Positions 26,249 to 38,655 of a stretch of 64,000 nucleotides of DNA are shown piece after piece (within the stretch, counting starts at the first letter, position 1; each line of letters opens with the position of its first letter). The notes below the pieces were generated by a model that searched no databases, was not told where the DNA came from, and worked only from the letters and a program-made list of their open reading frames with translations. A program made the position numbers and the translations under genes. Source of the DNA: Amoebidium appalachense (taxonomy: Eukaryota > Ichthyosporea); contig CAVNZM010000007.1 of NCBI GenBank assembly GCA_963693365.1, positions 10,044,001-10,108,000 of the forward strand. The letters are read 5' to 3'.

Positions 26249-28027
26249 CTAATTGGCGCCGGCCGTGACATCTCTTGGATCCTGCCTGGGCCTGCTTCCT
26301 CTCCTGCACTTGTACGCATATCCAAACTCTTTGGCGAGCCCAGCCGGAGCACACACAATCTCAACCTCGCCATTTTCCGCAAACATACGCGCCGCCAAAC
26401 CCATTATCTCGGAGTCAGACCTGCCTAGCATGCTCGCACCGCCCACACGAAAAATGCTATCACCTATTCTCACCGCCGATTTTGCCGCTGCCGAACGCGG
26501 GAGAACTGACTGGATCGCGCTTCTGTAATAGACCAATCCGAGAAGGTCTTTAGGTGAGCTTCTTGTCAGAATGTGTGTTTGCACCAACGGGGCATCTATC
26601 ACCTCCAACACCACTTTGGTCAGTGATCGCAGCAGTAGCATGACTTGTGGGGCGCTGAATCTGGAGTTGGCTGGCTGCCCGTTGATTTCGGTAATATGGT
26701 CTCCCACCTGCAAAAGGAATTTTATATTAGGAAAGAGCTCGTTACGCAAGATAATCGAAACAAACAGCAATGCACAAGAGAGCATAATCTAAATACCGTG
26801 ATAACAAATGCAATTGCGGATTTCACGGTCTTTGGGCCTAAGATCTGATTCAACTGCAACCTTGAGGAACTTCAAGAGATGTGTGTGTAAATACGCCCAG
26901 TGTGTGTGCATGTGCACCGGCCCCCCTGTTGTGTGTTCTTAAATTGAATATTTGCGCTGTACGTGCGGGGTCGGTTGGGGAGGTGCGGGTGGTGGTGGTG
27001 GAGTGTACATGGATGCCATGGGGATATTAGAGGGTGGGCATGGGGTAATTCACATTACTGTACATAGAATTGAAGTGATCAGCAGCGGCATAAATAGAAT
27101 TCGAAACGGGCGACCGGGGGGGGGGGGGGGGGGGGGGGTATTACAACAGGCTGGCCAATCCTTATCGCAGAGCCTATCTCAACCCCCCTCCCCCCTCCCC
27201 CCTCCTCCCCCCCCCCCCCAAAAAAAAAAAAAAGAAAGAAAGAAAGAAAGAAAAGAAAAGAAAAGAATAAGAAAAGAAAGAAGGGGGGGAAAAAAAAAGA
27301 AGAAGAAAAAGAAACAACCCATAAAAAACAAAAACAACCGTTTGTAAGCAAGGGGTATGGTTATCATCATTGAGGGCAAGTGTCCGTCATAAAGGGGCAG
27401 TGTGGGTGTGTGTCAAAGAAAATGGCAGAGATTCGTATCCATGGGTTTTTACTGTATGTCCACGTTTCAGGCATCCCAGCTAGCAGTGCACGCATACAAG
27501 TTTATTATTTGAATACCTTTCCAACGTGACAACTATGTTAGTGGCATAAACCTACACGAACGTGCACACGCTGGCACCGTGACAGGAACTAATATGTGTC
27601 CTGATAAGCGAAAGCCCATAATGTTATCCCCCCTTCCCCCCCCCCCCCCTTCCCCCATTCCCTTCCCCCCAGCCCACCCCACCCGGGGGAAACCAACCTG
27701 CAATCCAGCCCGCCATGCGGCCGTCTCCTCCAGAACGTCGGTGACGTAAACCCTCCCGCCGATGGTGCACATGCTGACACCAAAATCCGCATTCGGCAGT
27801 TTAGTGCACCGGATTATTCTCTTCAGGGGTTTCTGCGCCATCGAATACCGCTCACATGTCTCGACCGTGCACGAGCGAAAGGTGGTGGGTATTTCGTGAT
27901 GGGAGCACCCATGACACATGTCCGTGGGGTCAGTGTAGCCATATTCTGTCTTTGTCCGTTCTATTGCAGAGCCAGTAGTGGACGTGAGCCTGGAAAGGCT
28001 GCTTGTGCTACTGGAGAAAAATGGCAT
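26249..28027 (-). CDS. Syntenin-like tandem PDZ protein, 262 aa, two exons, complete
   Basis: Exon 1 is 28027-27698 (ATG at 28027, 110 codons) and exon 2 is 26707-26249 (152 codons plus stop). The intron begins GTTGGT and ends TTTTGCAG, phase 0, splitting PDZ1 after AAWRAGLQ so that VGDHITEING follows. PDZ1 spans about residues 70-150 (binding-loop region near ADFGVSM, core GDHITEINGQ). After a very short linker, PDZ2 spans about 155-230 (loop region near DLLGLVYY, core IGDSIFRVGG). A ~65-residue Ser/Thr/Cys-rich N-terminus with several Tyr and a short basic C-tail complete it. Two PDZ domains separated by a few residues with short flanks is the syntenin layout; syntenins are scaffolds binding membrane-protein C-termini and phosphoinositides. 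A Mint/X11-type origin is the alternative, but no PTB domain is present. Confidence 0.75.
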
Positions 28028-28831
28028 TTTTTTTGTTTGTTTTCAGCTAGTTGGAGAATGGTTGTTAGGAGTTTGGTAGACTCCTTGTTCCGCGAGCCTG
28101 CGTTGAAAATCGAGGGGGAAAACTTTGAACTATGAGAAAATCGATAATGTCTACTCCCAGGCCTGCTTGAATTCGAAAGGAAAAAACCCAGCTCATTACC
28201 CTACAAGTAATCTATTTGTATTTGCAATGGATATGGACACTGTGCTTTTAGACCAGGCTTGAGGCATAACGTTAACTTCGAGGCATGTATTCTTAAATGA
28301 ACAGAGTCGGTACCCACAGCATCGTATGCACTTCCCCTCCTCTCTTCTCTCTCCCTTTTGTGACACCTCTCTCTTCCCCTTCCCCTCTCCCTCGCTTCTC
28401 AATTTATAAAGGTTGACCAGTGATAATGGGTTGGATCAATGTCTCTATGCTACTCTGTGGACCAAATGATGGCACTGTTCATAAAACGGCCACCCTGCGC
28501 TCTTCTTCGGTACGTGGCAAATGAGGCTCTTTCCCAGCCACCCGTCGTACTTGTACTTGCCAAATGCAAGCGAACTTCCATCCCCGAAAAACGAAGATTC
28601 ATGTTTTGCTTGTCCCGGCGATGCTACGCAGAGCCACGTTTCCAGTCAGCAAAAGCATCAGGCATGTCTGTGTAATCTGCGTGTTTTTCTGGGAAGATCA
28701 CCAACCCTAACATATGTGTATGTGTCTATTTGCACCACAAGTACAGGTGACAGCTGTGTGAATGGGGTGATGTCGTTGTTCTACATACTGATATGCTGAC
28801 GGTGCTTGTTTCTTTCTCTATCATGTGTTAG

Positions 28832-29096
28832 CCAATCAAGAATTACTGCTTAGATGTTTTTCAGCCAATCATCAATTAGTAACTTTTGATTGGCTTAGAC
28901 CGAACCACTTACTACAATCTTCCGCATTTTTAGTAAACCCAGTTGTATCATACTTGAAACGTCGAAAATCGCGTTTGAAGGTATTTTTGTGGATCATTGA
29001 GGGGGCTTTAGAAAAGCCAAATTTGCATTACAGGGTGGAATGATTGGTTTTTCCCGAGATTTTACGTAAACAATATTGCCAATTTACGTGACCAAT
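28832..29096. promoter_or_regulatory. Cluster of six CCAAT/ATTGG boxes
   Basis: CCAAT at 28832-28836, 28865-28869, 29079-29083 and 29092-29096, plus the reverse form ATTGG at 28889-28893 and 29043-29047. Most are embedded in CCAATCA. The cluster lies 0.8-1.1 kb upstream of the syntenin-like ATG, so it may be its promoter or enhancer, or serve an unrecognised plus-strand transcript. Confidence 0.4.
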
Positions 29097-30112
29097 CAGA
29101 AAACGGTGGGCAGTTACATACAAGACAGGCTGTGGACATCTGTGTCTCCCGTGTATGTGCATGTGACGTCAGCGACGTTAGCAGTGGCGTGTATGTCGTG
29201 CAAGTGGTTTGTCACCGGTGCATGGGCTGCCACAAAACCATGTGCATGTTGGGGCATACTTGACCGGTGCTGCAGACTTGCTTTAAAAGAAACACATGCT
29301 GTCACGCCAAACAACACAACAAGAACGACTTCAGACACAGCGGGATGTCGGTGAACATCATTGAACCGGTAACTATGTGCGTGTGCATAATGTACATGAA
29401 GTCCACGTTTCCTGGAATTCTGTGACGTAAGGCTGGCGTAGACAAAGTCTGCTACAAAGTTCTAACAAAGTCATTCCGTGACACCGCTGCAAGGCTTAGC
29501 GCGCAGCCGCGCTATTTACCACACAACAAGGCATACATATCTATTCCTCGGAATGGCAGTATGTGCAATTAATAATAATGGGCTCGGGTTGTGCACGGTT
29601 AACGTTGAGGGTAGGCTCCTCGAGGCCGCTATCACACCCATCCGATGAAAGAATTAAGATGTTCATGAACGTTTAATTAAGGGGCCTCTTAAAGCAAACC
29701 CCGGCTATCTCTCTGGCTGGTGAGTCATATTGAACAATTAAAGCTTCGTCGGGATCGGGGAGGCTAGAGGCCTGGAGACTCTAGGGACTCCGTGGGGTGG
29801 GGTCGGGTTGGGGTTGAGGGGGGTTGGGGAAAGGGCCGGGAAGGGGCCCCGGGGGGAGGGGGGGGGGGGGGGGGGGGGGGGAGGGGGATGGGGAGCAGTG
29901 GTTAGATAGGGTGCTACCACCGTCGATGTTGCAGTACATATGTATGAACCGACAGCGTACGATATCGTAATCCAAGGCTTCTGGTGGTCACCCCTTGCTG
30001 TGCATCCCTCTGCCCACTTTAAAGGGTGGTGCCACTGGGACCTGGCTTTTACACATGCTTATTCCCCCTCCTCCATGCTAGTCATGTGGCTGGACCAGGT
30101 TCCGACTCCTGG

Positions 30113-30143
<31 letters not shown>

Positions 30144-30279
30144 AAAACCCCCCAAACACACAACCTCACAAACACACACTCATGCACGCACGCGCACACG
30201 CACACACACGCACAACCGTTCACACGCACGCACACACATACACGCAACACACACACCACACACGCACGCACGCGCGCCA

Positions 30280-30310
<31 letters not shown>

Positions 30311-31250
30311 ACTAATAAACACGTGACACACACGCACTGACGGACGGTTGTGGCCACACAAGCACACACACACACACACACAAAGAAACAGACATACACA
30401 AATAATATACACACACAAGCTCATACACACAAGGGACTCAGGATTTTGGACGAGGAGGGAGGTAGTAGTAACTTTGGGGAGGGGGGATAACCCCCCCACC
30501 CCTTTTGACTCCCGGGGTGGGACCCATCCACCCCTCCGGCTAGCAGGGAGAAGGGTGTACAAGGGCATCGGGGGGGGACCCATCACTTACCCGAGTAGGT
30601 GGGTCCCCCCTCCCCCCCTCCCCCCCCCCCATCCTCCCCCCCCCCCCCCCCCCCCCCCCCCGCGTGCAGGTTGCCATGACTAACATCAGAGATTAACCTG
30701 ATCATGTGATGTTTAACTTAGTACTGTGATTTAGCAGTGCTATCGATTTATATACATCCCCATAACGTAAACATTGAAGCCTTCTATAAAAAAGGAGTCC
30801 TTGATCACCTAAAACTCAGGTTACACCGCAGTACGGTCATGTCCCCCCCCCCCCCCCCCCCCCCCCCCCCTTCCCCCGCCCCCTCCGAGGCCTCCCTTTG
30901 CGGGCCCGGCCTGGTCTTCCCACCGCGCGCGCACACGCACGCACACACTTTCATATGTATTCGTTTCAGACGTCCTGCACACACATCTACCACACACGCA
31001 CGATATGCACAAAGTTAAACCATCGATGCGGACCCCCACGACATGAACATGCAAATACATGTACACTCACGGGCACCACAAGCACAATGTCATACTGTGT
31101 TCCCCGCCACACAGACACACACACGAACACTGCACGGAGAGCACAACAACCTGGCCTGCAACAATTCATGCCTTAGTAATAGTTGACCGTAACGACTTGT
31201 ACAGCCTTTGGTGGGTGAAAAGACTTGTTTGGCCATCACGCACATGCTGA

Positions 31251-31287
<37 letters not shown>

Positions 31288-31514
31288 CGCAGGGGGGGGA
31301 CCAACCTACACCTGCAGCTACCTTGGGGAGTGGGGGACTGGGGATAACACCATGTGAGAAGGGACATCGATAGTTACCTTCCCCCCCTCTTCCCCCCCCC
31401 CCCCCTCCCTTCTCCTCCTCCCCCTCCCCCTCCCCCCTCCCCTCCCCCCTCCCCCCTCCCCCTCCCCCCCCCCAATTACAAATTCAGGAATCCCCAAATA
31501 CAGTTACAGGCATT

Positions 31515-31612
31515 GCCTCTATTCTCTGGCAAAAGCAGGCAAAGTTGAAGCAGGTCTCGAAAACTCGGCCCGGAAAATGCAGAATTGTCTGCCTTTGCCA
31601 GAAAATAGAGGC
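31515..31612. repeat. Imperfect inverted repeat, ~30-nt arms
   Basis: The arm 31515-31544 (GCCTCTATTCTCTGGCAAAA...) is the reverse complement of 31583-31612 with only a few mismatches, separated by 38 nt. The DNA or its transcript can fold into a long hairpin. Confidence 0.75.
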
Positions 31613-31937
31613 ACATTTTGCTCAGTGCAGAGTATTAAAGTTGCTGAGCGGATCATATTGTTCTGAGGAGCCCCTCCGATCTCCCCCCCTCCCCCCCCGA
31701 CCGCTTTACTTCCATGCAACCGGGCATGGTTGCTCTGTGTCGTGCATCTGTAAGCACATACGCATTTTTCGCTGCACTGCTTTAGTTTGCACACACATCT
31801 TCACCGTTTTGCTCACCTTGCTTGCATAAGCAACCCTGCTCGTCTTTGATCAAGACGGGTTGACCCTCCCAAGTTCAGTTGATGCTGCTGTCTGAGTTGG
31901 AGAGTCGTATATGCGCGGGCTAAGGGGTCGAAACTCA

Positions 31938-32095
31938 GACGCAATTGATGACTTGGGCCCTCCCTAAGGATGGGCTCTGCTTATGACGCATACTGTGCGC
32001 ATGGCTGATGTTGCATACTTGAATGTTTGCCTTTGCATGTGTCCTGCACCATGCTTCTCATCGTGTATGCGTACTTCGTACCGTGTTCCGCATTC

Positions 32096-32125
<30 letters not shown>
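31938..32125 (+). mobile_element. Dispersed repeat, near full-length copy A, poly(C)-ended
   Basis: The stretch from GCAATTGATGACTTGG to CCGCATTCAA followed by a ~29-nt C run recurs at 52044-52259 with about 95% identity outside one ~45-bp insertion. Shorter, more diverged relatives end at the same place before a C run elsewhere. No ORF, no obvious RNA polymerase III box and no target duplication were identified, so SINE status is inferred from dispersal and the fixed 3' end. Confidence 0.6.
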
Positions 32126-32130
<5 letters not shown>

Positions 32131-32810
32131 TACCCACCCACCCACCCACCCATTCCTGTCTTTGAATGCTCGCTCCCATCCTCTCCACCGGAGCAATGGC
32201 TATCCATTAGAGTCTAACTTTCGTGAAATCTGATGAAGCTTTCACATTCGATTGTGGTTGGGGTAAGGCAAGAAAAAATTATCGTGCAGGCTCTGTGTGC
32301 GTGTGTGTGTGAACTTTACGGTAACCGTTGACATGCTTGGTGTGTGTCTGTGTCTGCTTGTCACGCTTGCACACACGTGTATTTGAACCCCGACGTGTGT
32401 TTGCGTGTGTGCCAATGTCCACACTCACTGAATATCTATTTGTGTGTGTTCAAGTGCGTGCTGGCGGTGCACTCGCACCATGCAACCTACTTGGAAAATT
32501 TGCCTCCGTGAGGGTGGGAGGGGGGGGGGGAAGAGAAGGGGCGAATGCTAGTGGGCCAGGGGGGAGACGCCGTCACGGTGGTGTGTCTTGAACTTGAAAA
32601 GCAAGAAAAAGAGGGAGACTGGGTGTACTTGTGCACAGTGCCATTGCAAATATCACGTGTGTGTACATATGTGTGTGTGGGCCTGACAGTTACTCAATGG
32701 GTGGTCGCATCCAATTCGTGTTTTAATTGACAGCCACTTGAGAGGCCCCAGGCAGAGTCTCAGATCTTTATGGCGGGCAGGATGGTGGTGGTGGTGGTGG
32801 TGGGCAGCGT

Positions 32811-32849
<39 letters not shown>

Positions 32850-33136
32850 GATTTGTTTCCCTTATGGTGGCGTGCGTAGACGTGCCGTACTTTTAGTGCA
32901 TGCTCCTTGGCTAGATGCCAAATTCCATATAATCCCAATGGTACGGTGTGATATATCAATGGACCCGTCTGAGCGAGTGATCCGGATCCCCCCCCCCCCC
33001 CCCCCCCCCTCTCCCCACCTCGTCGATACACATACACAACTATGAATCATCGAAACTTGGAGGGGTGGGGGAAGTTGCCCCGGGCCCGGGGGATGGGCTT
33101 AACTGGCCGGCATGGTGGGCATTGGCCTCCGGGAAC

Positions 33137-33174
<38 letters not shown>

Positions 33175-33290
33175 TTCCCTCTTTGCCCCCCTTTCGATTT
33201 CATTTAAGAATCCCTTGTCTCATCAATGGTACTGTTGATGCTATGAATAGCAGCTATCCGGACGAAGTGTGAGGTGGCTGCTTAAAGCAC

Positions 33291-33296
33291 TTTATT
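33291..33296 (-). terminator. Candidate poly(A) signal of the LRR gene
   Basis: AATAAA on the minus strand, about 440 nt beyond the TGA at 33733-33735 of the LRR gene. Confidence 0.45.
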
Positions 33297-33732
33297 TTCA
33301 AGGGTCCAGTGTCACCCTCAGAGAGTATAAGCACCGTTGCTGTAGCGACAGTCAGTAAATATGTGTCTCTCCTGCCCTGAAAAATGCTGTCCATTATACA
33401 GCCAGGAATCACAATCCTTCAAAGCTTCTACTTATCTCCATAAGAAAACACAATGCATAAGTTTGTATGATTCGCAATCAAAACGCACACTCTTGTCCTG
33501 AGAAGTCCCGGACTTATAAATTCACGGGACTGAACAGATTACAATTATACACAGTGTGTTACGGACATTCATTCATGCATTCACATTTCCATCATTAGGG
33601 ACCCTCTAAGGTATGTCTGCCCCCCCCCCCAATCCCCCCGCGGCCCCCCCGAGTGTCCCCTTACGGGCACACACACACCGTACACACAATGTCTTCCTCA
33701 AGCCGAACATTCAACCTTCCAAACTTCAGCAA

Positions 33733-34045
33733 TCATGTCTCGATTTCCAACTGTGGCCGTGCATTTCTCAACTCCCTCCTTGCAAACCTACTGACCAGGG
33801 GGCAGGCATCTATGTGCAGGGTGGCCAGGTAGGGCAGGCAGTGTTGCTCACACAGAAGGAGTAGCTCCCTGTCAGCCACCCAGCTGCAGTGGCCCACCCC
33901 AAGCACACGCAGAGAGTGAAGGCGCAGGGCTATGGCTTGGAACGTGGCCGGGCCACCCCTGTGTGCGCACAAGATTTGGTCAATGACGTTAATGGGTACA
34001 ACTGATTGCATGCCATTTTTTCAAACATTTTTGGGAATCGGGGGC

Positions 34046-34089
<44 letters not shown>

Positions 34090-34273
34090 GCGGAGGCATG
34101 CATGCCTGCTTACAGACAAACTGTTCTCTGTCTTAATCGCGGTGGGTGGGGAGGTGGTGGTGGGGGTGGGGGGACCAGGTGTGTGTGACGTGTGTAGTCT
34201 ACGGGTGCCACATGCAGCCTAACAACACAGGGAACGAGGGCAAGTAGACGGGCAGGCACCAGGGGGGCGCGGG

Positions 34274-34327
<54 letters not shown>

Positions 34328-34498
34328 CTCCATAGCCGTAGCAGAAGCAATAGAGAATGGTTGGATGCAACGCCTGAGACTTGGCAGCGAGTTACCAGTG
34401 TGTTGTGTACGGGCACACACACCCACGTTGTGTGTGTGTGTGTGTGTGTGCACGCGCGCACGCGTGGGGTGGGTGGGTGGGGGGAGGGGGGGGGGGGG

Positions 34499-34536
<38 letters not shown>

Positions 34537-34917
34537 AATGGGGAGGTAGCACAGCACATACTTCTCATCCAGGCAGCCATCCAAGCGCAGGCGCACTAGT
34601 GAGGGCATCGTGTCAGCCAGGGCCCTGACCAGCCTAGGCCCCTGGTCTATGCCCCTGCAGTGGGACACATCCAGCCACCGTATGTGCCTGGCGTCTAACC
34701 CCCTCTTCCTGCCCCCCTCCACCCCTTCCTCTCCGGCCAAATCCTCACCCAGGGTCTCCGACAGCTGCTCCCAGCTGTCAAGACCCTCCCCGGTGGGCAG
34801 CACGGGGCACTCCTCTGGCTCCCTCCAGCCCAATGCTTCGATCAGCCCGGCGGTTGTTATCTGCACCGTAAACACATCATAGTGTGAGGTTCCATGTACG
34901 TTGTTACTGCTCGCAGC

Positions 34918-34952
<35 letters not shown>

Positions 34953-35503
34953 ATAAACACACAAACACCAAAGGAAAACAAACAAACGAACGAACAAACA
35001 AACAAACGAACAAACCAACAAACACATAAATACACATTCTAGGCACCTGGTGTACACAGACTGTGAGCCCGGGCCAAAAAAACAAAGCTTCCAAACACCA
35101 ATGTGCACTCTCACCCCCGAGCAGAGCAACATCACCACCATGCACACATGCACGCATGCCGCCCACCCTATATCCCCAGCCACACAGGGAGCCATACCGG
35201 GCAGTAGCTCAGATCGATGAAGGGAAGGTCGGCTCCAAACACAAACTTGAGCGCATCGTCAGTCACCAGTCTGGGGCGGGAAATGGGTATGTCACAAGGG
35301 TGCAGAAATCGGAGGAATGTTTGCATTAGAACCCATCAAACAACACACCACTGCATGCAGTGGTATGGAGAAACATGCTGTTTCTTCGGGAAGCTATAGA
35401 CTCGCCAACCATATGGGCATGCTCCCCCCCCCCCCCCCCCCCTCTCCCCCAAACACACACGCACACACACCCTCCCAGTCGTTGACCTTCAAATTGACTT
35501 TCA

Positions 35504-35552
<49 letters not shown>

Positions 35553-36217
35553 ATGCAGGAATTTTTACCCATAAGTCAGGGCGGCATGTAGCAATGCCCC
35601 AAATGCCTCAGGGGGCAGTATGTCGTAAGCAAGGTCCCAGCCATCAGGTCGGGGCAGGCAGCCGGCCAGTGCCCTAGCAGACAGCTGCAGCAGGGTCGGC
35701 ACATCACCATTGAGAAGGCGCCTGGGTCTCTGCTTGGGGGTGGCTACGGCTGGAGAGAGTGGGGCAGTTAGTGGGAAGGACGGTATATGCGTGTTCATGT
35801 GTGTGTGTGTGTGGGTACACGTGTGTGTGTGTGTGTGCGTGCTCATGTGCGTGTGTGTGTGTGCATGTGCCCGCCTGAACGTTTCTCCACACAAGCATAG
35901 GCCAAAAAAGACAGACAAAAATATACCCGAGCAAGCAGGCAACGTAAGGAAAGAAGCAAACAAAACTACTTGTGCTTACACATTCGTGTGTGTGTTTCCG
36001 ATTGGATTCCCGCCGAGGCAAGGGGGGGGGGGGGGGGGGGGGGGGGGGAGGGGCTGAGTATACGTGGAGACATATATCCCAAGTAAAACACAACACCACA
36101 ATGATATACGGGTGTGTGGCGCCGTGCAGAACAGACACACAAACTGTGCGAGCCGATGAATGGGAACCTAGAAAAGAGCGTACAAGGAAGGAAGAGGGAG
36201 AAATGGGGCCACAGTCC

Positions 36218-36264
<47 letters not shown>

Positions 36265-36599
36265 AGGTGTGTGTGGGGTAGAAGGGGTGGGGGGTGGGTG
36301 GGGGGAGGGGAGGGAGAGGGGGGGTGTTATACCTCTGTGCAGCCAGGACTGGGGGGCAGCAGGGCCAGGGCAGGCAGACTGCCTCATCCCAGCAAGTAGC
36401 TCCTGCCGTCTGCGCTGCTCAGCCTCAAGCACCCGGCGATAGACCTGAATGCACATGTCAATGGAGGGTAATGGGGGGGGGGGGGGAGAGAGGGTGTGCA
36501 ACCATGTACAGGCAGAGTGAAATGATGAAAATGTGTGTGTGCGTGTGACTGTGTGTGTGGTTCGGCGGGGGGAGGGGTGGTGGTGGTGGTGGTGGTGGT

Positions 36600-36667
<68 letters not shown>

Positions 36668-37264
36668 CAAACCCCTCTCACGCCTTCAGCACACGAAAAG
36701 AGCACAGAAACACACCGTGTGCAAATTAGGTAAATGTGAATCCCCGTGGTCTTTCCTCGAGAGCAGAACTAAACATGCAATATTTATGGGTGTCGGTCAT
36801 TCTAAAAAGGCGGATTTTCGAGGGGAGAATTGTAGGGGTGGTGATGTTTGTGAGGGGTTAGGAGGTAAGGGGGAGAGGAGAGGGGAGATATATATAATGT
36901 GTTGTGTATGTGTGTGTGATTGTGCACACACACACACACACACACACGCGCACACATACACACACGCACGCGCGCACACACACACACACAGAGAGAAAGA
37001 GAAAGAGGCTCGCGAGGAGAGACGGGGAGAGAGAGTGTGTGTGAGGGAGAGAAAAAGAGAAAGAAGTGGGGAGAGAGATAGAGAAAGAGGAACGGAGGGA
37101 GGGAGAGAGAGAGAGCGAGGGAGGGGGGGGGGGGGTAGAGAGAGAAAGGCAGAGGGAGGGGGAGAAAGTGAGGGAGGGAGGGAAGGAGAGAGGGGGGGGG
37201 GGGGGAGAGAGAGAGAGAGAGAGAGGGAGGGGGAGAGGGAGAGAGAGAGAGAGAGAGACAGAGA

Positions 37265-37334
<70 letters not shown>

Positions 37335-37527
37335 AGAGAAGGGGGGGGGGGGGGGGGGGGGAGAGAGAGAGAGAGAGATAGAGAGAGAGAGACAGAGACA
37401 GAGAGGGGAGAGGAGAGAGAGAGAGAGAGAGAGAGAGAAAGTAGAGAGAGAGAAAGAGAGAGTAGAGAGAGAGAGAGAGAAAGAGGGAGAGGGAGAGAGG
37501 GAGGGAGAAAGGGGGCGGGAGGGGGGG

Positions 37528-37563
<36 letters not shown>

Positions 37564-37568
37564 GGGGG

Positions 37569-37634
<66 letters not shown>

Positions 37635-37862
37635 GTCTACGGGGGGGGTTGCATGTGTGTGGGTGTGTGTGTGTGTGTGTGTCTGGGGGGGGGGGGGGTG
37701 GGGGGGGGGGAGGGGGGGGGGGGGGGAGGGGGGATTAAGGATGAAGAGGATAGCCAGGTGGAACGGAGAGAGGGAAAAAAAGGAGAAAGTGGAAGATTAT
37801 CCAGGAGGAGGAAGCCTCTAAGAAAGAAAAACACGGCGGGCCAAGGTGCGAGAGAGGGGGGC

Positions 37863-37894
<32 letters not shown>

Positions 37895-38655
37895 ACGGGA
37901 TTGCGGAGCAGGGAGAGGCTGTACCAAGTCTAGACACAAAAACTGCCAGCCAGACCCGCGAACGTGCCAAGAATACATGCAGCCAAGCTGGCATATACAC
38001 CACTCAAACAAGATCAAGGCATAGATCTTTACAATATGCCCATAATGTCCAAAATGCCAGCCCCCCTGCGCCCCGCCTCCCCTCCTCCCTCCCCCCCCCC
38101 CAAAAAAAAAAACAAAAAAAAACAAACAAACCTACCGTGTCTTCCTCAGCTATCCTTGTCACTATGCCCGACTGTCTCCTTAGCTCACTGAGTATCTCGT
38201 TGGCTGTGCGGTTGCTGTCTGCTGGCCCAGCACACAAGTCAGTCCCAGGAAGAAATGTTTGAAGCTGATGGGGCCCAAACCGCTGCAACAAAACAGCAAA
38301 GGTTGTCGAGGGGGAAAGCTCTGGCGGGGGGTGATTGGGTTGATCTGTGTACGGGGCAGCACGCACACGATTTCATGTGGCCGTGCGCAGGAGAGGGATT
38401 GGGGGAGGGAGAGAAGTGAAAGTTGTGGATCGGAAACACGTGACAGGGTCACACGCCAACAAACGAAACGGAGATAGCATTACGGCAACACACACCTGGG
38501 GTTGAGGTGCCTGCTGTGCGCGTGTCTGCCGCTGGCCTCTGCTGGGTCACCACCCAGCCCTTGCAGCGCACACGCAGGTCCCGCCCGCGGCCCATCGGCA
38601 AGTCCAAGTGAGCCTCTAATTCAGAAGGGGAGAGGGCTGGATATAGCAGGCCGCC
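33733..38655 (-). CDS. AMN1-like leucine-rich-repeat protein, 7 exons mapped, 5' end uncertain
   Basis: Exons 38655-38496, 38344-38136, 36444-36333, 35749-35569, 35270-35198, 34860-34562 and 33958-33733 join in consistent phase (1260 nt, 419 codons and TGA). The N-terminal ~180 residues are Pro/Gln/Arg-rich with a charged helix (EAEQRRRQELL). Next comes a helical segment (LLQLSARALAGCLPRP...LPPEAFGALLHAAL), then cysteine-containing LRRs: LPFIDLSYCPITTAGL, IRWLDVSHCRGID, LVRLRLDGCL, LRVLGVGHCSWVADREL and LATLHIDACPLVS. AMN1 and its animal homologues have the same order (helical segment, then LRRs ending near a GHC...CPL pair); they act in mitotic-exit control and as substrate adaptors. An ~80-residue acidic insert (about codons 265-300, LGEDLAGEEGVEGG) interrupts the LRRs. 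A stop lies just before the acceptor at 38655, so the start is either an unseen upstream exon or the internal ATG of MGRGRD. Confidence 0.65.
34275..34326. repeat. Poly(G) tract, 52 nt
   Basis: The longest uninterrupted G run on the plus strand. It sits in the last intron of the minus-strand LRR gene, where it reads poly(C). Confidence 0.9.
36986..37632. repeat. Homopurine (GA)n/G-run tract, ~640 nt
   Basis: Almost pure purine on the plus strand, with long perfect (GA)n at 37266-37313 and 37574-37630. It lies in the LRR-gene intron between exons 38344-38136 and 36444-36333, reading as polypyrimidine on the coding strand. A mirror-symmetric homopurine tract of this size can form triplex DNA. 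Confidence 0.9.

Larger units (their letters stand above)
28028..33732. other. Gene-poor region
   Basis: 28100-29700 is unique, repeat-free sequence with the CCAAT cluster but no recognised exon. Beyond 29700 come G/C runs (29858-29880, 30114-30133, 30843-30870, 31253-31286, 32811-32847, 33140-33174), CA/CG-rich DNA (30170-30430), an inverted repeat (31515-31612) and a dispersed-repeat copy (31938-32125). 33240-33640 is unique and holds an AATAAA for the LRR gene on the minus strand. Open frames here lack splice support. Confidence 0.5.

Noticed and set aside
36555-38024. A 489-codon Arg-Glu/Gly-rich ORF on the plus strand
   Set aside because: It is composed of the (GA)n tract and G runs inside an intron of the minus-strand LRR gene.
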